Positions 53,255 through 63,458 are shown, numbered from the stretch's first letter. The stretch: 64,000 nt of DNA from JABDGV01 sp964577935 (GCA_964577935.1 CAZOAJ010000004.1:1-64000); one strand, 5' to 3'. Made by a program: numbers and translations. The notes: a model not told the origin generated them from the sequence alone.

Positions 53255-53852
53255 CCTCAGATTCTTTCTGAGAGTTAAAACATACTTTCTCTTTTTCGTG
53301 GAATTCTTTTTCTATTTTCTCTTCTTGATCACGCTCTGTCTGAACAACCTTGAGATCCATTTCATCATCAATCTGCTCTAAAAGGGAGAATTTACGCCCA
53401 ATCTTGGCAATAATCGCATGGACAAATTGCGCAGCCTTTGGAACGCTGAACTTTTTTGCAAGTCTCTTAGCTTCTGAGATAATTATCTTTGGAGAATGTT
53501 TTTTTTCATCAATCAATTCGTAAAGAGCAATCCATAGAATCACTCTTTCGGTCGCATGAATACGATCGAGATCCCAGTCAATTAAAGCATCTTTAATCAG
53601 AGTGTCATACGAACCGACCCGGCCTTTGATGTGAACAGCTTGGTCCACGGCCTTTCGGACCTGGCTTTTTGCTACTTTAAGTTCCGTGCTCAGCAACTGG
53701 ACAACATCATCGGGATAAAGCTTTATCGACTCCTGAGAAAAGAGAGCCAAAAAAAGCAGCTCTCTAAATTTTTGAGGAGGGAGAGTTATGCTTTTTGGCG
53801 ATTGCATATTAGATTGATTCGTGGATTGATTATGGAATGTACTAGTGGACAT
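53247..53852 (-). CDS. nusB: Transcription antitermination factor NusB
   Basis: NusB with NusE (S10) binds boxA RNA to suppress termination in rRNA operons. From the ATG at 53852 (AAGG 5 bases upstream) it has 201 residues; a GTG at 53915 (GAAGGA close by) is the alternative. The NusB fold is visible from KFRELLFLALFSQE through IHATERVILWIALYELI and SPKIIISEAKRLAKKFS. It is longer than typical NusB (about 140) by an acidic, Lys/Glu-rich C-terminal extension and a short N-terminal one. Followed by murB with overlap. Confidence 0.9.
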   Translation of the reverse strand: MSTSTFHNQSTNQSNMQSPKSITLPPQKFRELLFLALFSQESIKLYPDDVVQLLSTELKVAKSQVRKAVDQAVHIKGRVGSYDTLIKDALIDWDLDRIHATERVILWIALYELIDEKKHSPKIIISEAKRLAKKFSVPKAAQFVHAIIAKIGRKFSLLEQIDDEMDLKVVQTERDQEEKIEKEFHEKEKVCFNSQKESEVE

Positions 53853-54056
53853 GAATACCTTGATAAAACTGAAAAGTTTTTTAGCGACTCTTTTACCTAG
53901 AGACTTTCCCCGCACCGTCCTTCACTAGAAACCGTAAAGACCTCATAAGCAAACACCTTATGAAAAGATCTTTATCGAACTCCCTAGTAATAGATGTTTG
54001 GTTAAAATATCGACAATGCAGAAACCAGAATGCCAGTTTCAACTAGAAGCATACAT

Positions 54057-55358
54057 TTAGTCTAGTCGTTGCTTTGTTTGATAAAGAAGATCTATAATTT
54101 CATTTATCGAATTCGTAAGCTTAGGACCCGGCTGAAACCCTTCCCAACTATATTTAAAACGATTCTGCTGGATAGCCTGTATTGCAGAAATTAAGATGCG
54201 TTTAAACCGCTCCATATATCTGCAAAGAAAAGGTAACTTCTCATCATTATACGAAAGACGACGTACTTCATTCATTTCAGCAACTTTTTCTTCAACAAAT
54301 CGAATAAAAGTTTCTATTTCTTGCCTTTTAAAAGATGAAATCTTCAGCAAGCTTTTAAAGAGATCTATACCTCTATCGCTTTTCTTCAAAATGTAATCAA
54401 ATGCATCAAAGGCAACCGTTAATAGCTCCCCAGGAGATGTGCGGCATTGAATATAAATAGATTTTCTTGAAAAACAGACAAATATTTCTCGAAGCGATCC
54501 TTCTAGAACATCGCTCGAAAGAAACTCACTTTGAAGAATGAAAGCATCTACAAGTTTGTGAATATATGAATCTCTCTCAGGCCCTTGAACTTCATTCAAT
54601 TCTTTCCAGCACAGGCTGATTGCCTTAGAAAAATCCCCTTCACGACATGCCATTTCAATCAACAAAAGCTTTCCTTCTCTCTTATTCAAAAACTCTTCAT
54701 GGCTGTATAGGAGATCATGAGCATCATCAAGCCTTTTTAGCCCAATGAGCGAGCGTGCATATAAAATAAGGCTCTTGGCAGTTTTTTTCTTTTCAAAGGC
54801 TAGCTTATATATATCGTGAGCCTTCTCTTCGTGATGATTTTTTTGATACCACGAGCCGATAACACAATAAAGCGAGCTTGATGGGGATATGCTAACAAGG
54901 TCTTCCAAAAACGACTTTGTAGTAGGCAAAAGTATGTTATTCGAAATTTCTTCTCTTGCCTTCTTCTTGAGTGCTTGTTTAATCGATTTTCCTATCGAGG
55001 AAACTTGCGCTTGCAATTCATCTTTTTTCTTAAGCAAAAGATTACTTTGGGTATTAGGTATCCATCGAGAAATTGAACTCCAGAATTTCCATATAGGAGG
55101 AAGCGTTTCCTCTACCTTTTTCTCAACAATTTTTGAGACATTATCAAGCTCGGATAAGGCAGGGATCCAATGCGCAGAGAAGGAATGAGGGAAAGTCGTC
55201 GACTGATTGTTAAGAAAAAAATGGAACGTAGAAGAAACTCGTGCATTCAGATCGTCGAGAACATAAATCAACTCTTGCCAATCGTTACTACAATCTACCT
55301 TTGGAAAGGTATACTGAAATTGAAATGGAGTCTGAATAACAGAAGGAATAATTGTCAT
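54057..55358 (-). CDS. TPR-like helical repeat protein
   Basis: A 433-residue soluble protein, almost all helical. Segments such as YCVIGSWYQKNHHEEKAHDIYKLAF, LILYARSLIGLKRLDDAHDLLYS and LIEMACREGDFSKAISLCWKEL (about 160-265) show tetratricopeptide-like spacing (34-residue helix pairs with small/aromatic positions). The N-terminal 140 residues have a coiled coil (about 70-135). No enzymatic motif. Likely a scaffold or chaperone-type protein; not further assignable. Confidence 0.7.
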   Translation of the reverse strand: MTIIPSVIQTPFQFQYTFPKVDCSNDWQELIYVLDDLNARVSSTFHFFLNNQSTTFPHSFSAHWIPALSELDNVSKIVEKKVEETLPPIWKFWSSISRWIPNTQSNLLLKKKDELQAQVSSIGKSIKQALKKKAREEISNNILLPTTKSFLEDLVSISPSSSLYCVIGSWYQKNHHEEKAHDIYKLAFEKKKTAKSLILYARSLIGLKRLDDAHDLLYSHEEFLNKREGKLLLIEMACREGDFSKAISLCWKELNEVQGPERDSYIHKLVDAFILQSEFLSSDVLEGSLREIFVCFSRKSIYIQCRTSPGELLTVAFDAFDYILKKSDRGIDLFKSLLKISSFKRQEIETFIRFVEEKVAEMNEVRRLSYNDEKLPFLCRYMERFKRILISAIQAIQQNRFKYSWEGFQPGPKLTNSINEIIDLLYQTKQRLD

Positions 55359-55656
55359 GATACTATCATTAATTATCTGGATTCTAACATAAATAATATA
55401 AAATTATGGAAGAAAATCTCAAAGATAAACAATGAAGATTTTCACAGTACACGGCTCAATACCACCGAAGCATCTGCAAGAGTTCTGAGGTTTAAAAAAA
55501 GCTCATGACTATATGCTAAGCCTCCCATGTCGAATATATTCATGTAACCCATGTTCAAAATAGATCCGAGATTTTCTGCATAACATAAGTTTTTTATTTG
55601 AGTAGAAATTATTGTTCACCTTTTGTTAGGAAGAATATCAAGAAAATTTACATAGC

Positions 55657-57420
55657 ATGAAGACCAGAACTAAAATTATTTGCACAATGGGCCCATCCGT
55701 TAATTCATTGGAAAAGGCTATCCACCTCATCCAATCAGGCATGGACGTAGCTCGATTAAACTTTAGTCATGGCAGCCATGATGAACATGGCAATATTATC
55801 AGCATTTTGAAGGAGGCTCGAGAAAAGACACAGAGGCCTTTAGCAATAATGCTTGATACAAAGGGACCTGAAATACGACTTGGCAAAGTTCCTAAAGGGG
55901 GCATCCCAGTAAACCCTGGAAGTAGGATCACCCTTATAAAAGAGCAAATGGAAGGAACTTCTGAAAAAATATCTATCAGACCAGATTTTGTTCTTGATCA
56001 CTTAAAAGTTGGAACCATTGTTCTCATAGATAATGGGTATATCCTCAGCAAAGTAGTTGAAGTTGGACCTGAAGGCATTGTTCTCGAAATCGAAAATACG
56101 GGAGTGATCTATTCCTCAAAAGGAGTCAATATCCCAAACTGTGATATCCCACTACCAATGCTTACAGAAAAGGATGTCAGCGACATTGAATTTGGGGCAG
56201 GACTTGATATTGATTTAATTGCCGCATCCTTTGTTCGATGCCCGGATCACATCCTAGAAATCAAAAAAATTCTTGCCAAATGCGGAAAGCCAAATATTCA
56301 GGTTATTGCAAAGATTGAAAATAATGAAGGCGTACATAATTTTGACAGCATCCTTCAGGTTGCAGATGGAATTATGGTGGCTCGTGGAGATTTAGGCGTT
56401 GAGGTTCCACTCAGCCAAGTCCCTCGCCTACAAAAAATGATGATTCGAAAGTCAAACCTCATCGGCAAGCCTGTAGTTACGGCTACTCAAATGCTCGAAT
56501 CTATGATGAATAATCCAAGGCCTACTCGTGCTGAAGCTTCAGATGTAGCCAATGCCATTTACGACGGAACTTCAGCAGTCATGCTCTCCGGAGAAACAGC
56601 TATTGGAAAATATCCAATCGAGACTGTGCAGACCATGAAAAGTATTACATGGGAATCTGAACATGATTTCGACTATCGATCTTTTATCGATGGCCATTCG
56701 AAAATGACCTACAATGACGTGCCATCTGCGTTAACTCTAGCAACTGTCAAAACAGCATACAGCCTTGGAGCTAAGGCAATCTTTGTTTTCACACATAGTG
56801 GCAGCACAGCACGATTACTCGCACGCCTTAAGCCGCAAATGCCAGTAATTGCATTAACACCGAGCGAAGAGACTTATCATCAACTTGCTCTTGTTTGGGG
56901 GATAACCCCTGTATTATGTACTTCAACGTGCACTCTTGAAGAGGCTTTTTCAACAGCAAGCAAGTTTGCTCTCCACTATCACCTTGTCTCTTATGGAGAC
57001 CTCGTCATAGTGACAGCAGGCTCGCCTCTTTGGGTTCCCGGAACAACAAATATGATTTTGATCGAAAGCATTGGGGATGTGCTCGTTCGCGGCCATATGG
57101 GATATGGACAAAGAACCCATGGAAATGTACTTTTGATCGCGTCCTCAGAACAAGTAAAGCCATATCACGTTCGTGGTCAAATTATCGTTCTTACCAAGTA
57201 CGATCAAAGCTATGAACCTCTTGTTAATGAAGCTCTTGCTGTTATACTCCAAAATCCTCCAGAAGATAAGAAATCTGAAAAAGATTTAGTCGAACATTGT
57301 TTGGGTCTTGGCAAAACAGTTATAACAAAGGTCGACGGAGCCTTCAGAATACTTCGAGAAGGACAGCTAATTACAGTAGACCCAGAAAAGGCACTAGTTT
57401 ATAAGGGCGTAATTCGCTAG
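55657..57420 (+). CDS. pyk: Pyruvate kinase
   Basis: Converts PEP and ADP to pyruvate and ATP. The 587-residue chain shows RTKIICTMGPS (start), DVARLNFSHGSHDEH, MLDTKGPEIR, IAKIENNEG (about 222-230) with the substrate Lys, GIMVARGDLGVE (about 245-256), and MLSGETAIGKYP near 304-315. It is about 110 residues longer than E. coli Pyk; the extension (about 465-587) is like the PEP-utiliser-type domain of Bacillus-like kinases. 298 bases upstream hold the promoter region. Confidence 0.96.
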   Translation: MKTRTKIICTMGPSVNSLEKAIHLIQSGMDVARLNFSHGSHDEHGNIISILKEAREKTQRPLAIMLDTKGPEIRLGKVPKGGIPVNPGSRITLIKEQMEGTSEKISIRPDFVLDHLKVGTIVLIDNGYILSKVVEVGPEGIVLEIENTGVIYSSKGVNIPNCDIPLPMLTEKDVSDIEFGAGLDIDLIAASFVRCPDHILEIKKILAKCGKPNIQVIAKIENNEGVHNFDSILQVADGIMVARGDLGVEVPLSQVPRLQKMMIRKSNLIGKPVVTATQMLESMMNNPRPTRAEASDVANAIYDGTSAVMLSGETAIGKYPIETVQTMKSITWESEHDFDYRSFIDGHSKMTYNDVPSALTLATVKTAYSLGAKAIFVFTHSGSTARLLARLKPQMPVIALTPSEETYHQLALVWGITPVLCTSTCTLEEAFSTASKFALHYHLVSYGDLVIVTAGSPLWVPGTTNMILIESIGDVLVRGHMGYGQRTHGNVLLIASSEQVKPYHVRGQIIVLTKYDQSYEPLVNEALAVILQNPPEDKKSEKDLVEHCLGLGKTVITKVDGAFRILREGQLITVDPEKALVYKGVIR

Positions 57421-57469
57421 TATCGTGGCAAGTTATCACAAAAGTTATTGTTGGATTCCCGGTTTACAT

Positions 57470-58225
57470 ATGCCTGCACACCGATTTTTTTCAAACACAC
57501 CCCTCTCTATTGAACATCCAGACCAGGACCCAACATCTCCTGAAAATCAAGCCTCAAGAAATCTTAGACTAGATGGAGATGAAGCGCACCACCTTATTAC
57601 CGTTATGCGTGCCAGGATAGGAGATGAAGTCGAAATTATCGATGGAAAGGGCAGACTCGCAATAGCTCAGATTGTTGAAAAAGATAAAAAACACGTTATT
57701 CTCAAGATAGAAAATATTATAACCGAGGAGCCTTCCCAATATTCACGAACCTTAATACTTGCTCTTCTTCGCCATGGTCATATCGAATATGCTCTTGAAA
57801 AATGCACCGAAGTTGGAATTACAGATTTTATACTATTTCCTGGAGCACGCTCAGATCGAGACGACATATCTCAAACGCAGTTTAAGCGATATCAAACCAT
57901 TTTAGAGTCATCAATTAAGCAGTGTGGAAGATTATTCATTCCAACGCTGCACTTTGTATCATCTCTAAAAAAGGCTGTAGAAGGACAGTCGTTTATCACA
58001 TTTGGCGATCTATCCTCGTCATCTCTTCCCATTCACAATATTACAATCCCCCAAAAAGCTTCTATCGTCATCGGGCCTGAAGCAGGTTTTTCAGAAGAAG
58101 AATATGCATATCTGAGAAGCATTCAAGCCACTGGGATCCGTTTCCATAAAAACATTCTTCGAGCAGAAACGGCAGCTGTTGTCGCTTCGACAATTGTTGG
58201 CCTTTATCAAGATACGAGTTCTTAA
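57470..58225 (+). CDS. rsmE: 16S rRNA m3U1498 methyltransferase RsmE
   Basis: RsmE makes 3-methyluridine at 16S position 1498 via a SPOUT fold. From the ATG at 57470 it has 251 residues; the frame opens at GTG 57425 but the family N-terminus begins at once with HRFF, so the later start is favoured. Motifs: DEAHHLITVMRARIGD (N-domain), LRHGHIEYALEKCTEVGI (about 94-111), VIGPEAGFSEEE (about 200-211) and ILRAETAAVVAS near the end, the trefoil-knot SAM site. Immediately follows pyk. Confidence 0.9.
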   Translation: MPAHRFFSNTPLSIEHPDQDPTSPENQASRNLRLDGDEAHHLITVMRARIGDEVEIIDGKGRLAIAQIVEKDKKHVILKIENIITEEPSQYSRTLILALLRHGHIEYALEKCTEVGITDFILFPGARSDRDDISQTQFKRYQTILESSIKQCGRLFIPTLHFVSSLKKAVEGQSFITFGDLSSSSLPIHNITIPQKASIVIGPEAGFSEEEYAYLRSIQATGIRFHKNILRAETAAVVASTIVGLYQDTSS

Positions 58226-58291
58226 GAGGCTTCAAAAGAACCTTCTCAAAATTGTCGACCCTCGACGTACTTTCATACTTCGTCGTGTAAA

Positions 58292-59512
58292 ATGCATGCC
58301 AACAACCAAATTGTTATGCTATACTCTTCTCTCTCAATTGCTTGGATTATGTTAGATACTCTTTTAAGAAAAACTCAGTTAAACCTTCCCGCATCATCTG
58401 GCGGAACACGAATAGTTGTCGGGATGTCTGGAGGAGTGGACTCCGCAGTCACGGCCTTTCTGTTGAAAGAGCTTGGATTTGACGTCGTTGGCCTTTTCAT
58501 GAAAAACTGGGATGAAGATGAAGCAGAGTGTCCTGCAGAACAAGATTGGAATGATGTCCTTCACACCTCTACTCTTTTAAAAATTCCTTGCTTTAGCGTC
58601 TCATTTGCAAAGGAATATCGCGATATTGTGTTTGAAGAATTTTTAGATGAACTCAAGAAAGGACACACTCCAAATCCAGATATTCTTTGTAATCGAGAGA
58701 TTAAATTCAAACATCTACTTGATAAAGCCACTGAACTTAAGGGAGAATATCTTGCAACAGGCCACTACGCTCGGCATGCATTCCCAAAAGACTCAACTCA
58801 GGAATCAGATTTTCTCCTTCGCGGTATTGATCCAAATAAAGATCAAACCTATTTTCTATCTGCAGTAAGCTACTCTGCCTTGAAAAAAAGTATCTTTCCT
58901 GTAGGTAATTTTTTGAAAAGCGAAATTCGAACTATTGCCGAAAAAGCAAATATCCCAGTCGCAAAAAAACGCGATTCAACCGGGATATGCTTCATAGGTA
59001 AACGAGATTTTCGCCCGTTCATTGGCAAATTTCTCGGGTTTCAACCCGGCAGAATGGTAACTCCTGAAGGCAAATTCGTCGGCCTCCATCAAGGAGTTGC
59101 TCTCTACACTTTAGGGCAACGAAAAGGTTTAGGGATAGGAGGACCAGGAGATGCTTGGTTCGTCGTCGGAAAGATACCTGAAGAAAACCTACTCCTTGTA
59201 ACACAAGGAGATGATCATCCGTATCTTTATTCCGATACCCTTGTCGCCGAAGAGCCCTCATGGCTATTACCCACCCCACCACAATTCCCTCTTTCGTGCA
59301 CGGCTAAAATACGATACAGACAACAAGATACGCCATGTACAGTTACGCTAGATTCAAATGGATTGCTTTATGTCGAATTCCGGTCACCACAACGAGCAAT
59401 CACACCTCGACAACAAGTGGTCTTCTATCAACAAGATATTTGTTTGGGAGGAGCGTTCATTAAGCAATCTGGGCCAACCTATTTCCACCAAAAAAAGACT
59501 CTTGTCCTTTAA
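58292..59512 (+). CDS. mnmA: tRNA-specific 2-thiouridylase MnmA
   Basis: MnmA thiolates U34 of tRNA-Lys/Glu/Gln with ATP. The 406-residue frame includes about 38 extra N-terminal residues before RIVVGMSGGVDSAV (PP-loop, about 40-53), so a later ATG (58316 or 58349) may be the true start. Other landmarks: GHTPNPDILCNREIKF with the first catalytic Cys, ATGHYARHAF, and RDSTGICFIGKRDFRPFI with the second Cys. Sulfur could come from the cysteine desulfurase encoded at 18 kb. It shares a strand with rsmE and cydA. Confidence 0.93.
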   Translation: MHANNQIVMLYSSLSIAWIMLDTLLRKTQLNLPASSGGTRIVVGMSGGVDSAVTAFLLKELGFDVVGLFMKNWDEDEAECPAEQDWNDVLHTSTLLKIPCFSVSFAKEYRDIVFEEFLDELKKGHTPNPDILCNREIKFKHLLDKATELKGEYLATGHYARHAFPKDSTQESDFLLRGIDPNKDQTYFLSAVSYSALKKSIFPVGNFLKSEIRTIAEKANIPVAKKRDSTGICFIGKRDFRPFIGKFLGFQPGRMVTPEGKFVGLHQGVALYTLGQRKGLGIGGPGDAWFVVGKIPEENLLLVTQGDDHPYLYSDTLVAEEPSWLLPTPPQFPLSCTAKIRYRQQDTPCTVTLDSNGLLYVEFRSPQRAITPRQQVVFYQQDICLGGAFIKQSGPTYFHQKKTLVL

Positions 59513-59563
59513 AACATGATTTAAGTAAAAACAGTAGTCACAGAGCCGAGCACGAAACACATC

Positions 59564-60925
59564 ATGGATGTTGAAATTCTTCATAGAATCCAATTTGGAT
59601 TTACAATTACCTTTCACTACATTTATCCCCCATTGAGTATTGGGCTATCATTATTACTCATAATTTTTGAAGGCCTCTATCTCAAAACAAGAAGCCCTAT
59701 CTGGGAATCAATCACCAAATTCTGGATTCGTGTATTTGCCCTCACATTTGCTTTAGGAATTGCTACAGGGATTCCAATGATATTCTCATTTGGAACCAAC
59801 TGGTGCCGCTATTCTAGATTCATTGGTGATGTTCTAGGTAGTGCGCTAGCAGCAGAAGGGCTATTTGCCTTTGGCGTAGAAGCAGGGGCTCTCGGGATCG
59901 TATTATTTGGATGGGATCGTGTTTCACGAAAGATACACTATATAGCCACTATTTTAGTTGCATTTGGAGCGCATTTTAGCGGTGTGTGGATCACTACAGT
60001 GAACTCTTGGATGCAAACACCTGCAGGCTACGCAATTATTAAAGATTCGCAAGGTGTAGATCATGCTGTCGTTACCGATTGGTTCCAAATGATCTTCAAT
60101 CCATCAAACGTATCCCATCTTGTCCATGTAATGCTTTCGGCATGGATGACAGGAGCATTTCTTGTTATCAGCGTTTCAGCCTACTACCTTTTGAAAAATA
60201 GGCACCATGCATTTGCTCGTTCATCAATGAAAGTTGCTCTTATCGTAGCTTCTGCATCGACTCTTTTACAGTTGTTCTCGGCTGACCATCTCAGCAAATT
60301 AATTGCAAAGTACCAGCCCGCCAAAATGGCAGCTTTCGAAGGAACTTTTAAAACAGAAGAATATACGCCTATATATCTCTTTGGCTATGTAGACACTGAA
60401 AACCAAACGGTCTATGGACCTAAAATCCCTGGAGCTCTGAGTTTTCTTGTCCATAACGACTTCAAAACGCCCGTTACAGGCCTTGACCAATTCCCAAAAG
60501 ATGAATGGCCAGTTGTTCAACTCGTTTTTCAAGTCTATCATATCATGGTAGCTTCGTGGGGCTTGATGTTTGCTGCATGCGTTGCCGGACTTCTGATCTG
60601 GAAAAAATATCACTGGAAGAAAAAATCATTTCTCTTGAAGCTCCTAATAGCCTCTGTGGTATTTCCTCAAATTGGCAATATTACAGGCTGGTATTCGACT
60701 TGCCTTGGAAGACAACCTTGGATTGTCCACAAGCTCATGAAAACAAAAGACGCCTACTCACCTGGCGTCTCTTTTAATGAAGCTCTCTTTACTCTTACCA
60801 TGTTTGTTGTGATCTATATACTTCTGTTTGGACTCTTTCTCTATCTACTCGACGACAAAATTAAACATGGACCAACCGATCTCCCAGAAGAGTCTCCCTA
60901 CAGAGACCCCTACAAACTTCATTGA
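59564..60925 (+). CDS. cydA: Cytochrome bd ubiquinol oxidase subunit I
   Basis: CydA with CydB reduces O2 using quinol. The 453-residue chain keeps heme d His18 (FHYIYPP), proton-channel Glu pair in AEGLFAFGVEAG (about 101-112), and the b558 His in SHLVHVMLSAWMTGAF. It is short, with a compact Q-loop. The segment GWYSTCLGRQPW has Cys380 where the related E. coli segment has Glu445, a heme b595 ligand. A real change or an error here would matter to function. It is followed by cydB. Confidence 0.94.
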   Translation: MDVEILHRIQFGFTITFHYIYPPLSIGLSLLLIIFEGLYLKTRSPIWESITKFWIRVFALTFALGIATGIPMIFSFGTNWCRYSRFIGDVLGSALAAEGLFAFGVEAGALGIVLFGWDRVSRKIHYIATILVAFGAHFSGVWITTVNSWMQTPAGYAIIKDSQGVDHAVVTDWFQMIFNPSNVSHLVHVMLSAWMTGAFLVISVSAYYLLKNRHHAFARSSMKVALIVASASTLLQLFSADHLSKLIAKYQPAKMAAFEGTFKTEEYTPIYLFGYVDTENQTVYGPKIPGALSFLVHNDFKTPVTGLDQFPKDEWPVVQLVFQVYHIMVASWGLMFAACVAGLLIWKKYHWKKKSFLLKLLIASVVFPQIGNITGWYSTCLGRQPWIVHKLMKTKDAYSPGVSFNEALFTLTMFVVIYILLFGLFLYLLDDKIKHGPTDLPEESPYRDPYKLH

Positions 60926-60936
60926 AGAGGAATATA

Positions 60937-61971
60937 ATGGATCTTTTAGACTTAACCACTCTTCAAATAATTTGGTATTCGATTTTTCTCGCCTCAATGT
61001 TCGCCTATGCCGCTTTGGATGGATTTGATATAGGCGTCGGCTGTCTTCAACTATTTGCAAAAGGCGATAGAGATCGAAGAATTTTTCTCAATGCCATAGG
61101 ACCTGTTTGGGATGGAAATGCCCTATGGATCATCATCACTGGCGGGGTCTTATTTTCTGGATTCCCAAAGGCTTTTGCCATTATATTTTCAGCGCTTTAT
61201 ATACCTATGACGCTCCTCGTATTTGGATATATTCTTCGAGCAGCAGCCATAGAGTTTAGAAGCCGGGTTGAAAGCCTGCGTTGGAGATTTTTTTGGGATT
61301 ATGTTTTTGCGGGAGCAAGTCTTGTTTTAGCCCTCGGATTTGGAACAGCCCTTGCAAACCTTATTCAAGGTCTCCCTATAAACCAAGAGGGAATTAATGA
61401 GGGACAACTCTCAAACTTTGTTTCTCCATATTCACTTTCAGTTGGCATTTACACGACGCTTCTCTTGATGGTTCATGGAGCCTTATATCTCAATATGAAA
61501 ACCGAAGGCGATCTCCAGAGACGTGTGCAAAAAATTCTATACCCACTTCTGACCTTATTCATCGCTCTCTGGGCCGTGGTTACACATGTTACTCTCGTAT
61601 TTGAACCGAGTGTTGCCAATGTTATTCGTCATGCGCCGCTTTTCTTTATAAATGAACTTGTTGCAATTGCAGGACTCATCGGGATTGTTACAGCATTAAG
61701 AAACCAGCATGAAGGACGTGCTTTTTTAAGCTCGTTTCTCTTTATTGGATCGCAAATTGCGAACTTTGCCTTCGGAACATATCCTTATTTAATTAAATCA
61801 ACGATCTCTGACGCCTTTTCACAGACCCTATACAACTCATCGTCCTCAAGCTACACGATGCATATTCTCATAGGAATGGCTATTGCCGGAGTCCCACTGT
61901 TTCTGTTCTATTGCATCTATACATATCGTGTATTTAGAGGAAAAGTTGAACTTGACACAATGAGTTATTAA
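60937..61971 (+). CDS. cydB: Cytochrome bd ubiquinol oxidase subunit II
   Basis: CydB stabilises the heme-bearing CydA. From the ATG at 60937, with GAAGAGG 6 bases ahead, it has 344 residues; a TTG overlapping the cydA stop is an unlikely alternative. The family start SMFAYAALDGFDIGVG (about 19-34), the GPVWDGNALWIIITGG segment (about 55-70) and eight or nine membrane segments are present. Paired with cydA 11 bases upstream. Confidence 0.95.
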   Translation: MDLLDLTTLQIIWYSIFLASMFAYAALDGFDIGVGCLQLFAKGDRDRRIFLNAIGPVWDGNALWIIITGGVLFSGFPKAFAIIFSALYIPMTLLVFGYILRAAAIEFRSRVESLRWRFFWDYVFAGASLVLALGFGTALANLIQGLPINQEGINEGQLSNFVSPYSLSVGIYTTLLLMVHGALYLNMKTEGDLQRRVQKILYPLLTLFIALWAVVTHVTLVFEPSVANVIRHAPLFFINELVAIAGLIGIVTALRNQHEGRAFLSSFLFIGSQIANFAFGTYPYLIKSTISDAFSQTLYNSSSSSYTMHILIGMAIAGVPLFLFYCIYTYRVFRGKVELDTMSY

Positions 61972-61987
61972 TCCTTCGATTTTGCAC

Positions 61988-62031
61988 CTCATATTATGGC
62001 AGATGATCATAAGTCTTCTGCGTAATATGAG
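61988..62031. terminator. Hairpin between cydB and the WaaG-like gene
   Basis: An inverted repeat of 9 plus 5 base pairs (61988-62003 with 62017-62031; internal loop) lies between convergent genes. No T-run; perhaps a bidirectional terminator or an end-protecting hairpin. Confidence 0.45.
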
Positions 62032-62114
62032 TTGTGTTATTCAAAAGATTTCAAGACACTCGCTAGAGAACCTCTACCTTAATAGAATTTACTCCAGGAT
62101 GCTGAATAGAATGC

Positions 62115-63392
62115 TTAATTTATCGTGATCAGGTCCAATACACGTTCCAGCTGCCGGCTGAAATCAAGATGCTCAACGCTCTTTCGAATTGCTACTAATT
62201 TTTCCACACGAGTATCAGATGGAGTTCCTCTAGGAACATGTTCAATAAAATCTAAAGCAGTCAGAATACACCCTTGTAATTCATCTGGACTATCTAGATT
62301 TGAAAAAACCAATCCATTTTTAGCTCCGGATTTATCGTCAGCAGCGATGACTTCTGATCCCCCATTTTCTGATGAGCTAATGACAAAACAACCCATAGCA
62401 AGGGCTTCAACAGTCACATTCGCAAAAGGATCATAGGTGGAAGGGATAACGCAAATATCTGATATAGCATAAAACTTCCAAACATCGGCCTGTCTTCCGT
62501 AGAAATGAACCTTTTCACAAATATTAAGATCCAGTGCCATCCGTTTGAATAGCGCATCATGTCGGTCATGACCCACAACTAGAAGTTCAATATGATTCAA
62601 TCCATTCGTTTCATGAAGAGCACTTATTGCCTGCATAAGGAGACCAAGCCCCTTGCGCTTCCACTCATGACCGATGAATAAGATTTTACATGTGGAAACA
62701 TCAAGATTCAGACTTCGACAAATTTCGGCATACTCGTGAAAGGATCTTTGGAAATAGCTTTCCCAAGATTTCCACTCAACTCCGTTATGAATAACATGGA
62801 TTTTTTTAGGATCCACAGAAGGATAATAATGTTCTATTTCACGGCGAACGAGATGTGAATTCACAATTAAATATTTTAAATCGGGCGACTCATAGGTCTC
62901 TTTTTCACATCGCAAAATATATCGATGTAGTGGGTTGAATGAGAAAGAGATCCTCTTCCAAATTGAATCGGTCCCCTTTCGACGCTCTAAATAGGCTTTA
63001 TGACAACCATTTCCGGCTCTATAATACTTTTGCGGACATCTATTTCTAAAGAAACCAAAAACGACGTCTGGACGTTTTTTCCTCATGTAACGACTACACG
63101 CCCAATTAAAGAGAATGAGCTGCAGGAGGCTACTTGAATATTTAGAACATATTCTATGCACAGAAATAGGAGATACTACAGACTGTGATCCTGAATCTTT
63201 TCCACTTGAAGGGGTATTTAAATGGTCATTAACTCCATTAACACTTCGATATTTGAGTCCATCTGACATTTTTCCAAACCCAAGTATCTGAACCTCATCC
63301 CCCCGTAAAGCTAAAGCTTCCGCTATCTTTACACAGTACTTTTCCAAGCCCCCATGCCCTGATAGAGAGCCTTTAAGAAGCGCAATTTTCAC
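62115..63392 (-). CDS. GT4-family glycosyltransferase (WaaG-like)
   Basis: A 425-residue GT-B glycosyltransferase. GSLSGHGGLEKYC (8-20) is the N-terminal Gly loop; RAGNGCHKAYLERRK (about 126-140) resembles the WaaG core-glucosyltransferase signature; the C-terminal domain has GHEWKRKGLGLLMQA and the EX7E element in PSTYDPFANVTVEALAMGC. It probably extends the LPS inner core, complementing the heptosyltransferase at 43 kb. It faces cydB across a 143-base gap with a hairpin. Confidence 0.9.
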   Translation of the reverse strand: MKIALLKGSLSGHGGLEKYCVKIAEALALRGDEVQILGFGKMSDGLKYRSVNGVNDHLNTPSSGKDSGSQSVVSPISVHRICSKYSSSLLQLILFNWACSRYMRKKRPDVVFGFFRNRCPQKYYRAGNGCHKAYLERRKGTDSIWKRISFSFNPLHRYILRCEKETYESPDLKYLIVNSHLVRREIEHYYPSVDPKKIHVIHNGVEWKSWESYFQRSFHEYAEICRSLNLDVSTCKILFIGHEWKRKGLGLLMQAISALHETNGLNHIELLVVGHDRHDALFKRMALDLNICEKVHFYGRQADVWKFYAISDICVIPSTYDPFANVTVEALAMGCFVISSSENGGSEVIAADDKSGAKNGLVFSNLDSPDELQGCILTALDFIEHVPRGTPSDTRVEKLVAIRKSVEHLDFSRQLERVLDLITIN

Positions 63393-63458
63393 ATCTGATC
63401 CCGTAATTATTTTATTTCAAGCAGCGAGCATAAAGGATGTCCGAAATAGTTTTTGATA

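Noticed and set aside
57425..57469. N-terminal extension of RsmE from GTG
   Set aside because: No ribosome-binding site, and the family N-terminus begins at the internal ATG.
60922..60936. TTG start of cydB overlapping the cydA stop
   Set aside because: The ATG at 60937 has GAAGAGG at good spacing and matches the family start.
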